From the NCBI RefSeq assembly GCF_000272045.2, contig NZ_AJYZ02000037.1, forward strand, positions 37,606 through 101,605: a stretch of 64,000 nucleotides of DNA, in the 5' to 3' direction. Positions 8,962 through 18,022 of the stretch are shown here, piece after piece. The notes beneath the pieces were generated by a model that worked only from the letters and a program-made list of their open reading frames with translations, ran no database searches and was not told the origin of the DNA. The position numbers and the translations under genes are program-made. Every line of letters starts with the position of its first letter. Position 1 is the first letter of the stretch. This stretch comes from Vibrio crassostreae 9ZC13 (GTDB taxonomy: Bacteria > Pseudomonadota > Gammaproteobacteria > Enterobacterales > Vibrionaceae).

Positions 8962-8991
8962 CTATCATTTTATCCCCTCAAAAAATGATAG
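8962..8991. repeat. Perfect 10-bp inverted repeat in a long intergenic region
   Basis: CTATCATTTT at 8962-8971 is mirrored by AAAATGATAG at 8982-8991 with a 10-base centre. There is no T run after it, so it is more likely an operator or a weak RNA hairpin than a terminator. It lies in the 458-base gap 8918-9375 before the symporter gene. The rest of that gap is AT-rich; I see no riboswitch, tRNA or credible small ORF in it. Confidence 0.45.
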
Positions 8992-9375
8992 CGCTCTAAA
9001 ACTGCCTACCTATTCTGAGCAAGTGATATATTCTAACTTTTCCGTAACAAACTCACTATAGCAGCCGTTCATGCTAAATGGTCGATTCGTCTATTTTAAC
9101 ACCACCCTGTCTTAGTTACCGACCGCGGAACTTACTTGTTTGTATTAATCACTATTTATTCACTTTGAAAAATACAAAACAAAGCAACTAGTTGCACTTG
9201 CGTTTAAATGAAACGATTTCCTAAATAGCACTAAGCGTTAACAATTAGCCCCTGTAACATGCTTTATGTCACAGTAATCCCAATGCGTAGTTAAATAATT
9301 TAACACTCAGGTTACAAGTGAAGTATTGTGTTGTTCGAAAAACAATCATAAGTAAAACTAACAGGGAAAATACTC

Positions 9376-10923
9376 ATGCAGTCATTCGTTGATTTTTTGA
9401 ATGGAATTATCTGGAGTCCAGTGCTTATCTACCTATGTTTAGGTGCAGGTTTGTTCTACTCCGTCATGACTCGATTTGTTCAAATCCGTCACTTCTTTGA
9501 AATGTGGCGCTTGCTACTATCGGGTAAAAGCTCATCAAAAGGCATCTCGTCTTTCCAAGCTCTAGCCGTTTCGCTATCTGGCCGTGTCGGTACAGGTAAC
9601 ATTGCTGGTGTTGCTGCCGCTATCGGTTTCGGCGGCCCAGGTGCCGTATTCTGGATGTGGGTTGTAGCCTTCTTTGGCGCCGCGACTGCTTATGCAGAAT
9701 CTACGCTAGCGCAAATCTACAAAGAAGAAGACGAAGGCCAGTTCCGTGGTGGTCCGGCTTACTACATTGAAAAAGCAATGGGTCAGAAGTGGTACGCATG
9801 GATCTTCGCAATCGCGACTATTTTTGCATGTGGTATTTTGCTTCCAGGTGTTCAGTCAAACAGTATTGGTAATGCTGTAGAAGCTGCATTTGGCTCAGGT
9901 GACATGATTGAAACAGCTATCGGTACATTCAGTTTCGCTAAAATTTTCACTGGTACTGTAGTTGCTATTATCCTAGCGTTCATCATCTTTGGTGGTGTTA
10001 AACGTATTGCGAACTTCACACAAATCGTTGTTCCATTCATGGCACTGGCTTACATCATCATCGCGTTCGTTATCATTCTGCTAAACATCGGCCAAGTGCC
10101 AACGGTTTTCGCAATGATTGTTGGCGATGCATTCACACCTATGGCAGGCTTCGGTGCTGCAATTGGTTGGGGTGTTAAGCGTGGTGTTTACTCAAACGAA
10201 GCGGGTCAAGGTACAGGTCCTCACGCGGCTGCGGCTGCAAGTGTTGATCACCCAGCTCAGCAAGGTTTGGTACAAGCTTTCTCTATCTACATCGATACTC
10301 TTCTAGTATGTTCTGCTACAGCGTTCATGATCATCATCACTGGTGCTTACAACGTTCACGGCGGCGCTGAGGGTGTGTTCCTTGTTCAGAACCTAGCAGC
10401 AAACATCGGTGCGAATGGTCCTGTATTTACACAGCTTGCTATTGAAAGTGCACTACCAGGCATTGGTAAGCCATTCATCGCATTTGCTCTGTTCTTCTTC
10501 GCATTTACAACGATTCTTGCTTACTACTACATCGCAGAAACGAATATTGCTTACCTACGTCGTACCATCAAGATCCCTGGCATGATGTTCGTACTTAAGC
10601 TTGTTCTTATCACTGCCGTTTTCTATGGCACAGTTAAAACAGCGAACCTTGCATGGGCAATGGGTGATGTTGGTGTTGGCTTGATGGCATGGTTAAACAT
10701 CGTTGGTATTCTGATCATCTTCTTCATGTCTAAGCCTGCGCTTAAAGCTCTAGCTGACTACGAAGAACAGCAGAAACAAGGCGTCACTGAGTACACGTTC
10801 AACCCTGTAAAACTAGGCATTAAAGGTGCTACCTACTGGGAAGAGAAGTACAAGCGTAAAACAGGCAAGTCTCCAGAAGCTGAAACTGCAGACACTAAAC
10901 CTGTAGAGCAACCTTCAGCTTAA
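9376..10923 (+). CDS. Alanine/glycine:cation (Na+) symporter, AGCS family
   Basis: The 515-residue protein has about ten hydrophobic spans. It also has the AGCS hallmark SLSGRVGTGNIAGVAAAIGF (residues 57-76) followed by GGPGAVFWMW and the GVKRGVYSNEAGQGTGPHAAAAA block. These proteins import alanine or glycine with sodium across the inner membrane, and a sodium-coupled carrier fits a marine bacterium. The start ATG at 9376 is preceded by AGGGA. The tail after residue 470 is hydrophilic. It stands as a single-gene unit with a strong terminator behind it. Some Vibrio homologues sit behind glycine riboswitches, but I could not find that element upstream here. Confidence 0.9.
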   Translation: MQSFVDFLNGIIWSPVLIYLCLGAGLFYSVMTRFVQIRHFFEMWRLLLSGKSSSKGISSFQALAVSLSGRVGTGNIAGVAAAIGFGGPGAVFWMWVVAFFGAATAYAESTLAQIYKEEDEGQFRGGPAYYIEKAMGQKWYAWIFAIATIFACGILLPGVQSNSIGNAVEAAFGSGDMIETAIGTFSFAKIFTGTVVAIILAFIIFGGVKRIANFTQIVVPFMALAYIIIAFVIILLNIGQVPTVFAMIVGDAFTPMAGFGAAIGWGVKRGVYSNEAGQGTGPHAAAAASVDHPAQQGLVQAFSIYIDTLLVCSATAFMIIITGAYNVHGGAEGVFLVQNLAANIGANGPVFTQLAIESALPGIGKPFIAFALFFFAFTTILAYYYIAETNIAYLRRTIKIPGMMFVLKLVLITAVFYGTVKTANLAWAMGDVGVGLMAWLNIVGILIIFFMSKPALKALADYEEQQKQGVTEYTFNPVKLGIKGATYWEEKYKRKTGKSPEAETADTKPVEQPSA

Positions 10924-10977
10924 GCTTTCCTTAGCAAATAGATCGCTTTAACAAATAGTGCTATTAATAACGCATAA

Positions 10978-11010
10978 AAAAGGGGTTAGCCATTTCGGCT
11001 AACCCCTTTT
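10978..11010. terminator. Bidirectional terminator between the AGCS symporter and satP
   Basis: A perfect 14-bp stem (10978-10991 with 10997-11010), closed by a 5-nt loop and flanked by A's on the left and T's on the right, serves both the rightward symporter gene and the leftward satP gene. Confidence 0.9.
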
Positions 11011-11068
11011 GTTTTATTCATAACCAATAAATGGCTTATAACAAACTAACTGTTCCCGAGTTAGAGTA

Positions 11069-11662
11069 TTAAGCAGCGATTTCTTGTGTTGCCATTTGAG
11101 GTGCTTTCTTCTCACCGATAGGCAGTACTGTGCGGCCGTATTCGTTGTTGATTACTTGTGCCATTGCAAAGTAAATAGCTGAAGCGCCACAGAAGATACC
11201 TTCAAAACCAGCGATAGTGCCGATTAGTTGACTGCCAGTGAAATCACGAGCTGCAAGTAGGAAGAACAAGATAGTTAGTGAACCGAATACTACTTGCTTC
11301 GCCACTGGGTAGCATAGAGAGCCGATGAACATGAAGCCTGTGAAGATGCCCCATAGTAGTAGGTACCAACCCATGAATGCTGCAGGGCTTGCAGGTAGGC
11401 CCATGTAAGGCATCACGATTAAACCAACCAAAGACAACCAGAATAGGCCGTAAGAAGTAAACGCAGTTGTACCGAACGTGTCACCACGTTTGAAACACAT
11501 TGTGCCCACGATAACTTGGCTCAAACCACCGTAAAAAATACCCATAGCAAGAATCATTGAATCGATTGGAAAGAAACCTGCGTTGTGGATATTAAGAAGA
11601 ATAGTGGTCATACCGAAACCCATTAAGCCTAGTGGCGCTGGGTTAGCTAGTTTGGTCGACAT
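11069..11662 (-). CDS. satP: Acetate/succinate transporter, GPR1/FUN34/YaaH (SatP) family
   Basis: The 197-residue protein opens with [19 protein letters not shown] (residues 6-24), the NPAPLGL signature of the AceTr family. It has six predicted membrane spans and the usual length. SatP-type proteins carry acetate and succinate with protons across the inner membrane. The gene stands alone on the minus strand. Upstream lies a 579-base region filled with palindromic repeats, and downstream it shares the bidirectional terminator. The symbol is by homology; acetate as the main substrate is the likely case, not shown by sequence. Confidence 0.9.
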   Translation of the reverse strand: MSTKLANPAPLGLMGFGMTTILLNIHNAGFFPIDSMILAMGIFYGGLSQVIVGTMCFKRGDTFGTTAFTSYGLFWLSLVGLIVMPYMGLPASPAAFMGWYLLLWGIFTGFMFIGSLCYPVAKQVVFGSLTILFFLLAARDFTGSQLIGTIAGFEGIFCGASAIYFAMAQVINNEYGRTVLPIGEKKAPQMATQEIAA

Positions 11663-11843
11663 TACGAATTTACCTTATTAAAGTGGTTGATTAAAAAAAA
11701 GCGATAAAAATTATCAGAAAATTTTAATCTATAAACCGTACAACGAGGTAATCCAGTTATCGAAAACTAAGATTGTACAAATGATCTTATGGAAAATAGG
11801 TTTCATAATGAACCTATTCAATTCACCGAAACTATCAATAAAC

Positions 11844-11964
11844 AGATTCCCTATCACGTTCGTTCCTCACTGTAAGGAATGACGAGTGAGGTAAGTGTTG
11901 AGGCAATGAGACAAAGCCTGGTGCTACGTCACTCTAGAATCGAGGGACGGGATATCTGGAATCT
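11844..11964. repeat. Palindromic dispersed element, copy 1
   Basis: The element starts AGATTCC and ends GGAATCT, with a left arm ending in GGAATGACG and a right arm starting CGTCACTCTAGAATCG. The arms are imperfect inverse copies separated by about 42 bases. Related arms recur at 12003-12219 and 44752-44943. It has the form of a small non-coding mobile or REP-like unit. It lies in the 11663-12241 gap, which otherwise holds only the upstream region of satP. Confidence 0.65.
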
Positions 11965-12002
11965 ACTCTTCGATATGAGCACTTGCGGCACACAAGAGCC
12001 CT

Positions 12003-12219
12003 CTGTCACGTTCGTTACTTACTGTGGGGAATGACGAGGTTTTTTTAGGTACGATAAAAGAGATGGGGATGCGAAAAGAGTCTTTAGATTTGAGTAAGCG
12101 CCCCCTTAATAGCAAACGTAGGCAACAGGTGGCGAGCTTTTCGTTACTCGTTTACTCGCATCCCGTATCTACTCATTGGATCGTCATTCCAGAATCGAGG
12201 GACGAGATATCTGGAATCT
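12003..12219. repeat. Palindromic dispersed element, copy 2
   Basis: The left arm (12003-12036, ending GGGGAATGACG) and right arm (12182-12219, from CGTCATTCCAGAATCG to TGGAATCT) repeat the arms of copy 1. The left end is degenerate and the centre is longer and carries unrelated sequence. It ends 22 bases before the stop of the nhaC-type gene. Confidence 0.6.
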
Positions 12220-12241
12220 CGCCCTCTTCTGTAATCTTAAA

Positions 12242-13792
12242 TTACGCTTGTTGTGTTTTAGATTTAGACACTTGAGGTTGAACTTCTGAAGAAGTGTTTT
12301 TACTCGCATCGCACTTGGCTAACAGAGTCACAAGGATAAGCTGAGCAATCAGAGCTCCTAGCACAACCCATGTACTTCCCGTAAAGCCTGCGACTACAAA
12401 ACTAATCAGAGCAATAGAGCCGTTCATCAATGCGTAAGGAAGCTGCGTCTTAAAGTGTTCAAACTGATCACACCCAGCCCCGGTTGAAGAAAGAATCGTG
12501 GTTTCAGAAATCGGTGAGCAATGGTCACCAAACAAGCCACCAGACAACACAGCGCCAATTGCGACGAGAAGCGGAGCATCTATCGCAATCGCGGTTGGAA
12601 TAACCAATGGCATCATTATCGCGAAGGTTCCCCACGACGATCCCGTTGCGAATGAAATGATAGCCGATAATAAAAACGCGACCGCAGGTACTAACCAATA
12701 TGGAAAGCCGCTCTGTGCTTGCTCAGCAATATAAGCTGCCGCACCCAACTCTTTACCAACGGTGCTTAATGCCCAAGCCAATACCAAGATGATCGCGACT
12801 GGCATCATGTTTCCCATGCCTTTTAAGTACACAGAAACACCATCAGACAACTTTCTTACACCGTAGTAAGCCATTAACGAAATTAATGTAATCGCCGCAA
12901 AGAAATAAGCCGATGATAACGCCGCTCTAAATGATGAACCTGCGACCTTTTGGAACGGGAAGCCTTGTGGAACCAACATGGCACACAACACCACCAGCAT
13001 CACTAACAATGGTGCCCAGACAAAAGATGCCTTTGCATTTTTATGCGAGAACGGATTTAGTGATTCGTTATTCACGCCAGAGTTAATTCCCGCCTGGCAA
13101 TCACGCTCGGCTTTTGCCATTGGCCCAAAGTCTAAACCTTTAACGGACACAAGCGGAACGATGAAAATCGCAAGAAATGCGTAGAACTGAAAAGGAATCG
13201 CACCGATGAAGGCATCCCAATCGGACATGTTGACATTCAACGCCGTGAACTCTTTCTGAATAAGGCTCATGATGTAAACACCCCATCCAATGAAAGGGAT
13301 AAGAATAGCGACGGGTGATGATGTAGAGTCAATGATGAATGCTAGCTTCTGTCTAGAAAGTTTCAGTTTATCGAAAAGGGGACGAAAAACAGGGCCAACA
13401 ATTAAAGGGGTGCCTAAGTCTGAGAAAAATATAACGATTCCACCCAACCATGCTGACAATTGAGCTTGGCATTTATTGCTTACCCACTGAGTCACTCGCT
13501 TTGCAAACGCGACGCCACCACCGGACTTTTCCATCAATGCGACAAAGCCACCGATGAATACCAACAGCATGATCACACCAGCGTTATAGCTGTCGGTAAG
13601 TTGAGGAACTAGGTAACCTTTCACCATGGTACCAAACGTATCAAGCGGGTTAAGTTCGCTAAACATGCCAGTCAGCATTGCAACACCACTCAGCACACCA
13701 GCAAAAAGGCCTATCACCACATTCCTTGTCGCCAATGACAACACCAAAGTAATCACAATGGGGATGAGTGACGTGATATCTGTCTGTTCCAT
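12242..13792 (-). CDS. Na+/H+ antiporter, NhaC family
   Basis: This is a 516-residue integral membrane protein with about 11-12 spans. Recognisable NhaC-superfamily blocks include IFFSDLGTPLIVGPVFRPLFDK near residue 120, FIIDSTSSPVAILIPFIGWG near 152, FATGSSWGTFAIMMPL near 400 and the LFGDHCSPISETTILSSTGAGCD block near 440. Members exchange sodium for protons or act on related cation or organic-acid exchange, so the exact substrate is open. ATG 13792 follows AAGGTG. The gene is alone between the chitinase gene's terminator and the palindromic repeats. I checked the upstream 175 bases for a lysine riboswitch, which some nhaC homologues have, and did not find one. Confidence 0.85.
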   Translation of the reverse strand: MEQTDITSLIPIVITLVLSLATRNVVIGLFAGVLSGVAMLTGMFSELNPLDTFGTMVKGYLVPQLTDSYNAGVIMLLVFIGGFVALMEKSGGGVAFAKRVTQWVSNKCQAQLSAWLGGIVIFFSDLGTPLIVGPVFRPLFDKLKLSRQKLAFIIDSTSSPVAILIPFIGWGVYIMSLIQKEFTALNVNMSDWDAFIGAIPFQFYAFLAIFIVPLVSVKGLDFGPMAKAERDCQAGINSGVNNESLNPFSHKNAKASFVWAPLLVMLVVLCAMLVPQGFPFQKVAGSSFRAALSSAYFFAAITLISLMAYYGVRKLSDGVSVYLKGMGNMMPVAIILVLAWALSTVGKELGAAAYIAEQAQSGFPYWLVPAVAFLLSAIISFATGSSWGTFAIMMPLVIPTAIAIDAPLLVAIGAVLSGGLFGDHCSPISETTILSSTGAGCDQFEHFKTQLPYALMNGSIALISFVVAGFTGSTWVVLGALIAQLILVTLLAKCDASKNTSSEVQPQVSKSKTQQA

Positions 13793-13967
13793 AGGTACAC
13801 CTTAACCCTAAAATAAGAGAATAAATATAAATTAATTTTGAATATAAATTCACAAACATCATTTGTACAGAACTTTATCCTCTAACTGGATAATTAGTCT
13901 TTAAATGCGCTTCAACATAGCCAAATAGACCAATCACCCTGCTTAAATAGCCAAGTTCGAAACGGAA

Positions 13968-13997
13968 AAAAGCCGAAAGTAGAAACTTTCGGCTTTT
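13968..13997 (-). terminator. Terminator after the chitinase gene
   Basis: A perfect 13-bp stem (13985-13997 with 13968-13980) around a 4-nt loop is followed on the minus strand by a run of T's. It lies about 70 bases beyond the chitinase stop. Confidence 0.85.
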
Positions 13998-14066
13998 GAT
14001 TATTTATATCGCTATGGTCGTACTACTGAGCTCGTAACTTAGGCCACCTCTTCAGTATTCAGACTA

Positions 14067-15779
14067 TCAATTACAGCTGATTTCATCCCAGAACCAATTC
14101 GATTGAACTGGGCTTTCCCAAACACCTGGGCCGTTTTTAGCCACGAAGCACTTACCGTTATGCGTCACTTTATCGCCATTACTCACTTGGCTAACACCGG
14201 CTTGCCACGTAATAAATTCAGATGGATCGACAAACACTGGCGGTTCTGTCACAGGTGGTTCAACGGGTGCTGGGTCTACTGGTTCTGGATCGACAGGGGC
14301 AGGATCAACAGGCGTTGGATCTGTCACAACTGGTGGTGTTGGCTCGCCCGCTACTAGTTTCCAAGGGCCACCATTGGCAGGGTCATCCCCTTGTGTCCAC
14401 CATTTCGCTTCATAGGTTGCACCGTTGTGAGTCACTTGGTCACCCGCGTTGTAAACCTTGGTCGCACTCCAACCATTACCACCCGGATCAGTACCAGGAT
14501 CTACCGGATCCAGCTTATCGACTACTTTCACTTCAGGCCAACTCGCATGAGAACCATAAAAGTTGGTCACACACTTCTCGTAATCGCCAGCCACCAGTGC
14601 GGAATAAGCAGTTTGAAAGCCCACTAGCTCACACTCAAATGAATACCCTTCTGGGCGGTCTGCGTAGTATTTCCAGTTACCATCCCAGTTGGTGTACAAC
14701 ACATCCGTTGCTCCGTTGAGATTCAAGCTTCCGTAAGGCGTTTGCTGCCAACATGTATTGGCTTCATCGGCTTCTACAGGAATTTGATAGTGCGCGGCTA
14801 ACCCTTCCCAGTAACGAATACGGTTAACGGGTTGGCCTTTGTCTTTGTTCTGCTCGCCACATTCAATACCACCATTGATCACGTTGATTGTGGTACCAAA
14901 GCCATAGCCAATACCCGCATCCAATTCACGTTGAGATGGTGTCCATGTTCGGTCAATTACATGCAGCATTGCCGGTTTAGGCGCTTGTGGTGTTAAAAAG
15001 AACCAGATAGCAGACGCTAAGTTCAACCAAGAATCCGCCACTAAGCCCGGATTGTTGAGAAGCACCGTCGCATCGCCATCGAACATCACTTCAGAGAACG
15101 CGCCGTAATTAAAATGGTAAGAAAGCTGTTTAGCACCACGTCCGAAGTAACCCTGCCCCGCAGCACATGGCCAACGGGCATTCTGCCAATCATTCTGACC
15201 ACAACCTGTGGTGTAACCTTCTTGGCCTTCAGACCAACCCATTTCGCGAACATGCACCAGCGCTTGCTGCCACTCTTCTAGAGCTAATGGATTATCAGAG
15301 GTGTTGCCTATCGCGATGTGCCCACCCGTCTCTTGTGAAAAGTGAGCAAAGGCCGTGATGATGGATTTCTTACAGATGGCATCGGAGTCACGGCCATCGG
15401 TGTACTCTCCACAGAACGCTGGGAATTTACCGATCGCACGTAAGAAGCGAGTGTAGGTGTATTCTGGCGCTGCCATCTGAGTGAGGAAGTCCCATTCAGA
15501 TTGAGGGAACACGCGCTCTACACGCTTTATGTTTTCAGGATTCGAGGGGGAACCGGGTTCAATCGCTTCAACGATTGTATTCGGGCGAGTTTGAAGGGCC
15601 TGTGACCAGATCGCATACATAGGATCGGATGTTTTCGCTTGTTCAGCAGCTTGTAGAGCCGACTTTTCAACAAGGTAACCATTCGGGTTTTGCGGATCAG
15701 GTTGAATTTTCAAAGACGCATGACTTTGCGCTGCTAATGTGCAGCCCAGTACTGTCGCCAAATATTTGATTTTTAACAT
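14067..15779 (-). CDS. Secreted family GH19 chitinase with two chitin-binding modules
   Basis: The 570-residue protein has a signal peptide (about residues 1-21). The GH19 catalytic domain spans roughly residues 85-400: ITAFAHFSQETGGH places the catalytic acid at Glu150, and GYFGRGAKQLSYHFNYGAFSE is the family's substrate-groove motif. A first CBM5/12-type chitin-binding module (GWSATKVYNAGDQVTHNGATYEAKWWTQGD) lies near 435-480. A Pro/Asp/Val-rich linker with repeated VDPAPVDPEP units follows, then a second CBM5/12-like module (WQAGVSQVSNGDKVTHNGKCFVAKN) at the C-terminus. It should hydrolyse chitin outside the cell. GH19 is less usual than GH18 in vibrios, but is known in the genus. It stands alone with its own terminator; the promoter lies in 15780-16030 but I could not define it. 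Confidence 0.92.
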   Translation of the reverse strand: MLKIKYLATVLGCTLAAQSHASLKIQPDPQNPNGYLVEKSALQAAEQAKTSDPMYAIWSQALQTRPNTIVEAIEPGSPSNPENIKRVERVFPQSEWDFLTQMAAPEYTYTRFLRAIGKFPAFCGEYTDGRDSDAICKKSIITAFAHFSQETGGHIAIGNTSDNPLALEEWQQALVHVREMGWSEGQEGYTTGCGQNDWQNARWPCAAGQGYFGRGAKQLSYHFNYGAFSEVMFDGDATVLLNNPGLVADSWLNLASAIWFFLTPQAPKPAMLHVIDRTWTPSQRELDAGIGYGFGTTINVINGGIECGEQNKDKGQPVNRIRYWEGLAAHYQIPVEADEANTCWQQTPYGSLNLNGATDVLYTNWDGNWKYYADRPEGYSFECELVGFQTAYSALVAGDYEKCVTNFYGSHASWPEVKVVDKLDPVDPGTDPGGNGWSATKVYNAGDQVTHNGATYEAKWWTQGDDPANGGPWKLVAGEPTPPVVTDPTPVDPAPVDPEPVDPAPVEPPVTEPPVFVDPSEFITWQAGVSQVSNGDKVTHNGKCFVAKNGPGVWESPVQSNWFWDEISCN

Positions 15780-16036
15780 GATGGATTCTCTTATCTGTCC
15801 TTAATAAGTCCATCAAAGAGTATGCTTCACATGTGGAATGGCCTAGCTGTAGCTGTGTGAATTTATAAAAAGTGCGAGTGATCTTTTTGATACATGGCTC
15901 AGCACAACAAAGCGTCTCATGGTTTCTTGAGCTGATATCTAGTTTCCAACTCATTTGGTTTCTAGTTATTGTTCATTTGATTTCGAGGTATTGCTCATAA
16001 GCCTTTAATGTAATGAATCAATATAATCAATCGAAA

Positions 16037-16067
16037 AGAAAAAAGCCCCGAACTGAGTTCGAGGCTT
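16037..16067 (-). terminator. Terminator after guaA
   Basis: An 11-bp stem (16057-16067 with 16043-16053, one G-T pair), a 3-nt loop and a T-rich tail on the minus strand lie 37 bases after the guaA stop. It is the only clear element in the 324-base gap 15780-16103, which must also hold the chitinase gene's promoter. Confidence 0.85.
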
Positions 16068-16103
16068 AAGATCTTAATCAAAGCTGGTTAAATCTCTAAG
16101 AGA

Positions 16104-17657
16104 TTATTCCCACTCGATAGTTGCTGGTGGCTTACCAGAAATATCGTAAACAACACGTGAAATGCCGTTAACTTCGTTGATAATACGGTTAGAAACCTTA
16201 CCTAGGAAGTCGTATGGTAGGTGTGCCCAGTGAGCAGTCATGAAGTCGATAGTTTCTACGGCACGTAGAGATACAACCCAATCGTACTTACGGCCATCGC
16301 CCATTACGCCAACTGAACGTACTGGTAGGAATACCGTGAATGCTTGAGATACTTTGTGGTAAAGGTCAGCAGCGTGAAGCTCTTCAATGAAAATAGCATC
16401 TGCGCGACGCAGTAGATCACAGTACTCTTTCTTGATTTCGCCAAGAACACGAACACCTAGACCAGGACCCGGGAATGGGTGGCGGTAAAGCATGTTGTAT
16501 GGAAGACCAAGCTCAAGGCCGATCTTACGTACTTCATCTTTAAACAGCTCACGTAGAGGTTCAACAAGACCCATTTCCATATCATCAGGAAGGCCACCAA
16601 CGTTGTGGTGAGATTTGATTACGTGTGCTTTACCTGTCTTAGATGCTGCAGACTCGATTACGTCTGGGTAGATAGTACCCTGAGCAAGCCATTTAGCATT
16701 AGATAGTTTCTTAGACTCTTCATCGAAGATATCTACGAATACGTGACCGATGATTTTACGCTTAGCTTCTGGTTCAGCTTCGCCTTCCAGAGCTTTAAGG
16801 AAACGATCTTCTGCATCGACTTTGATGATGTTTAGGCCGAACTGGTCACCAAACATATCCATAACTTGCTCAGCTTCGTTTAGACGAAGAAGGCCGTTAT
16901 CAACAAATACACATGTTAGTTTGTCGCCGATAGCGCGGTGAGCAAGCATCGCAACTACAGATGAATCAACACCACCAGAAAGACCAAGGATAACTTCGTC
17001 GTCACCTACTTGTTCTTTAATACGTGCAACTGCATCTTCAATGATAGACGCTGAAGTCCACAGACCTTCACAACCACATACGTTAAGAACGAAGTTCTCA
17101 AGCATTTTCAGGCCGTTTTTAGTGTGTGTTACTTCTGGGTGGAATTGAACACCGAAGTACTTCTTCTCTTCGTTTGCCATTGCAGCGTATGGGCAAGTGT
17201 CTGTTTCAGCGATCTTTGTGAAATCAGCTGGAATCTCAACTACTTTGTCGCCGTGGCTCATCCAAACATCTTGAGTAGACTCAAGGTCAGCGAAAAGTGC
17301 AGATTCACCAGTTACTTGTACAGCAGCGTAGCCGAACTCGCGTTCAGTAGACGTTGCTACTTTACCGCCAAGTTGCTCAGCCATAGTTTGCATGCCGTAG
17401 CAGATACCGAATACAGGAACACCTGAATCAAATACGTACTGAGGTGCACGTGGAGAGTTCTCTTCCGTTACACTTTCAGGGCCACCAGATAGGATGATAC
17501 CGTCTGGATTGAATTCACGAATATCCGCTTCTTCTACGTCCCAGCTCCAAAGTTCACAGTAAACACCGATCTCACGAATACGACGAGCTACTAGCTGTGT
17601 GTATTGAGAACCGAAGTCCAGAATTAGAATACGTTGGTCATGAATATTTTTAGTCAT
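16104..17657 (-). CDS. guaA: GMP synthase (glutamine-hydrolysing)
   Basis: GuaA amidates XMP to GMP using glutamine and ATP, the last step of guanine nucleotide synthesis. At 517 residues it has the normal length. The N-terminal class I glutamine amidotransferase has the nucleophile in FGICYGMQ (Cys86) and the His-Glu pair in FHPEVTH. The ATP pyrophosphatase P-loop is [11 protein letters not shown] near residue 229. The C-terminal dimerisation domain ends in the typical KPPATIEWE. It is downstream of guaB on the same strand, but the pair is separated by 365 bases containing a repeat element, so cotranscription is less certain than in E. coli. Confidence 0.97.
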   Translation of the reverse strand: MTKNIHDQRILILDFGSQYTQLVARRIREIGVYCELWSWDVEEADIREFNPDGIILSGGPESVTEENSPRAPQYVFDSGVPVFGICYGMQTMAEQLGGKVATSTEREFGYAAVQVTGESALFADLESTQDVWMSHGDKVVEIPADFTKIAETDTCPYAAMANEEKKYFGVQFHPEVTHTKNGLKMLENFVLNVCGCEGLWTSASIIEDAVARIKEQVGDDEVILGLSGGVDSSVVAMLAHRAIGDKLTCVFVDNGLLRLNEAEQVMDMFGDQFGLNIIKVDAEDRFLKALEGEAEPEAKRKIIGHVFVDIFDEESKKLSNAKWLAQGTIYPDVIESAASKTGKAHVIKSHHNVGGLPDDMEMGLVEPLRELFKDEVRKIGLELGLPYNMLYRHPFPGPGLGVRVLGEIKKEYCDLLRRADAIFIEELHAADLYHKVSQAFTVFLPVRSVGVMGDGRKYDWVVSLRAVETIDFMTAHWAHLPYDFLGKVSNRIINEVNGISRVVYDISGKPPATIEWE

Positions 17658-17806
17658 TGTAAGCAGTCTTATTGGCTATGTGATAAAACGGAGGTGAGTT
17701 TACTCACCTCTGATTAACTCTTCAAGAAATAAAGCAAACGTTTTCGTTAGATATCTTTAACCACGTGTTTTGAGACAATCGGACTTTTAACAAAACAGGC
17801 GGTAGA

Positions 17807-17974
17807 TATAATACCAATCACAGTAAGTAAGTGTTCAGGAATAGCGTAGGAAAAAAGCCTGAGAACGAGGCAGGGTTTTCTGATAAGTAGTTATTCTACA
17901 ATCAAAAATTCTAACGAAGTTATCGAGGTTTTTAACAAGCTAGGATGACCAGTTATTTACTACGATTGGTATAT
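17807..17974. repeat. MITE-like element between guaB and guaA
   Basis: The segment is bounded by inverted ends: TATAATACCAATCA on the left (about 17807) and TACGATTGGTATATTA on the right (ending about 17974). It is about 168 bases and has no coding capacity. Internal pieces such as TAAGTAGTTATTCTA and GAGGTTTTTAACAAGCTA look like the conserved body of a non-autonomous repeat. I recognise the style as common in Vibrio genomes, from general familiarity and not a search. It fills the middle of the 17658-18022 gap. Confidence 0.6.
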
Positions 17975-18022
17975 TAATGTGCCGACTAAATCAGCACATT
18001 ATTCAAACGTTTGGACGTATTA

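Noticed and set aside
9254..9275. CRP-like site (TGTAA...TCACA) before the symporter gene
   Set aside because: With the correct six-base spacing only one half-site matches, so it is not convincing.
8918..9375. Glycine riboswitch upstream of the alanine/glycine symporter
   Set aside because: Some Vibrio homologues have one, but I could not find the conserved glycine aptamer cores in the gap.
12024..12275. Plus-strand ORF of 83 codons between satP and nhaC
   Set aside because: It lies within the palindromic repeats and runs antisense into the nhaC-type gene; no family similarity.
13793..13967. Lysine riboswitch upstream of the NhaC-type gene
   Set aside because: The gap is about the right length, but conserved lysine-aptamer segments are missing; only a short TTATCC/GGATAA hairpin is seen.
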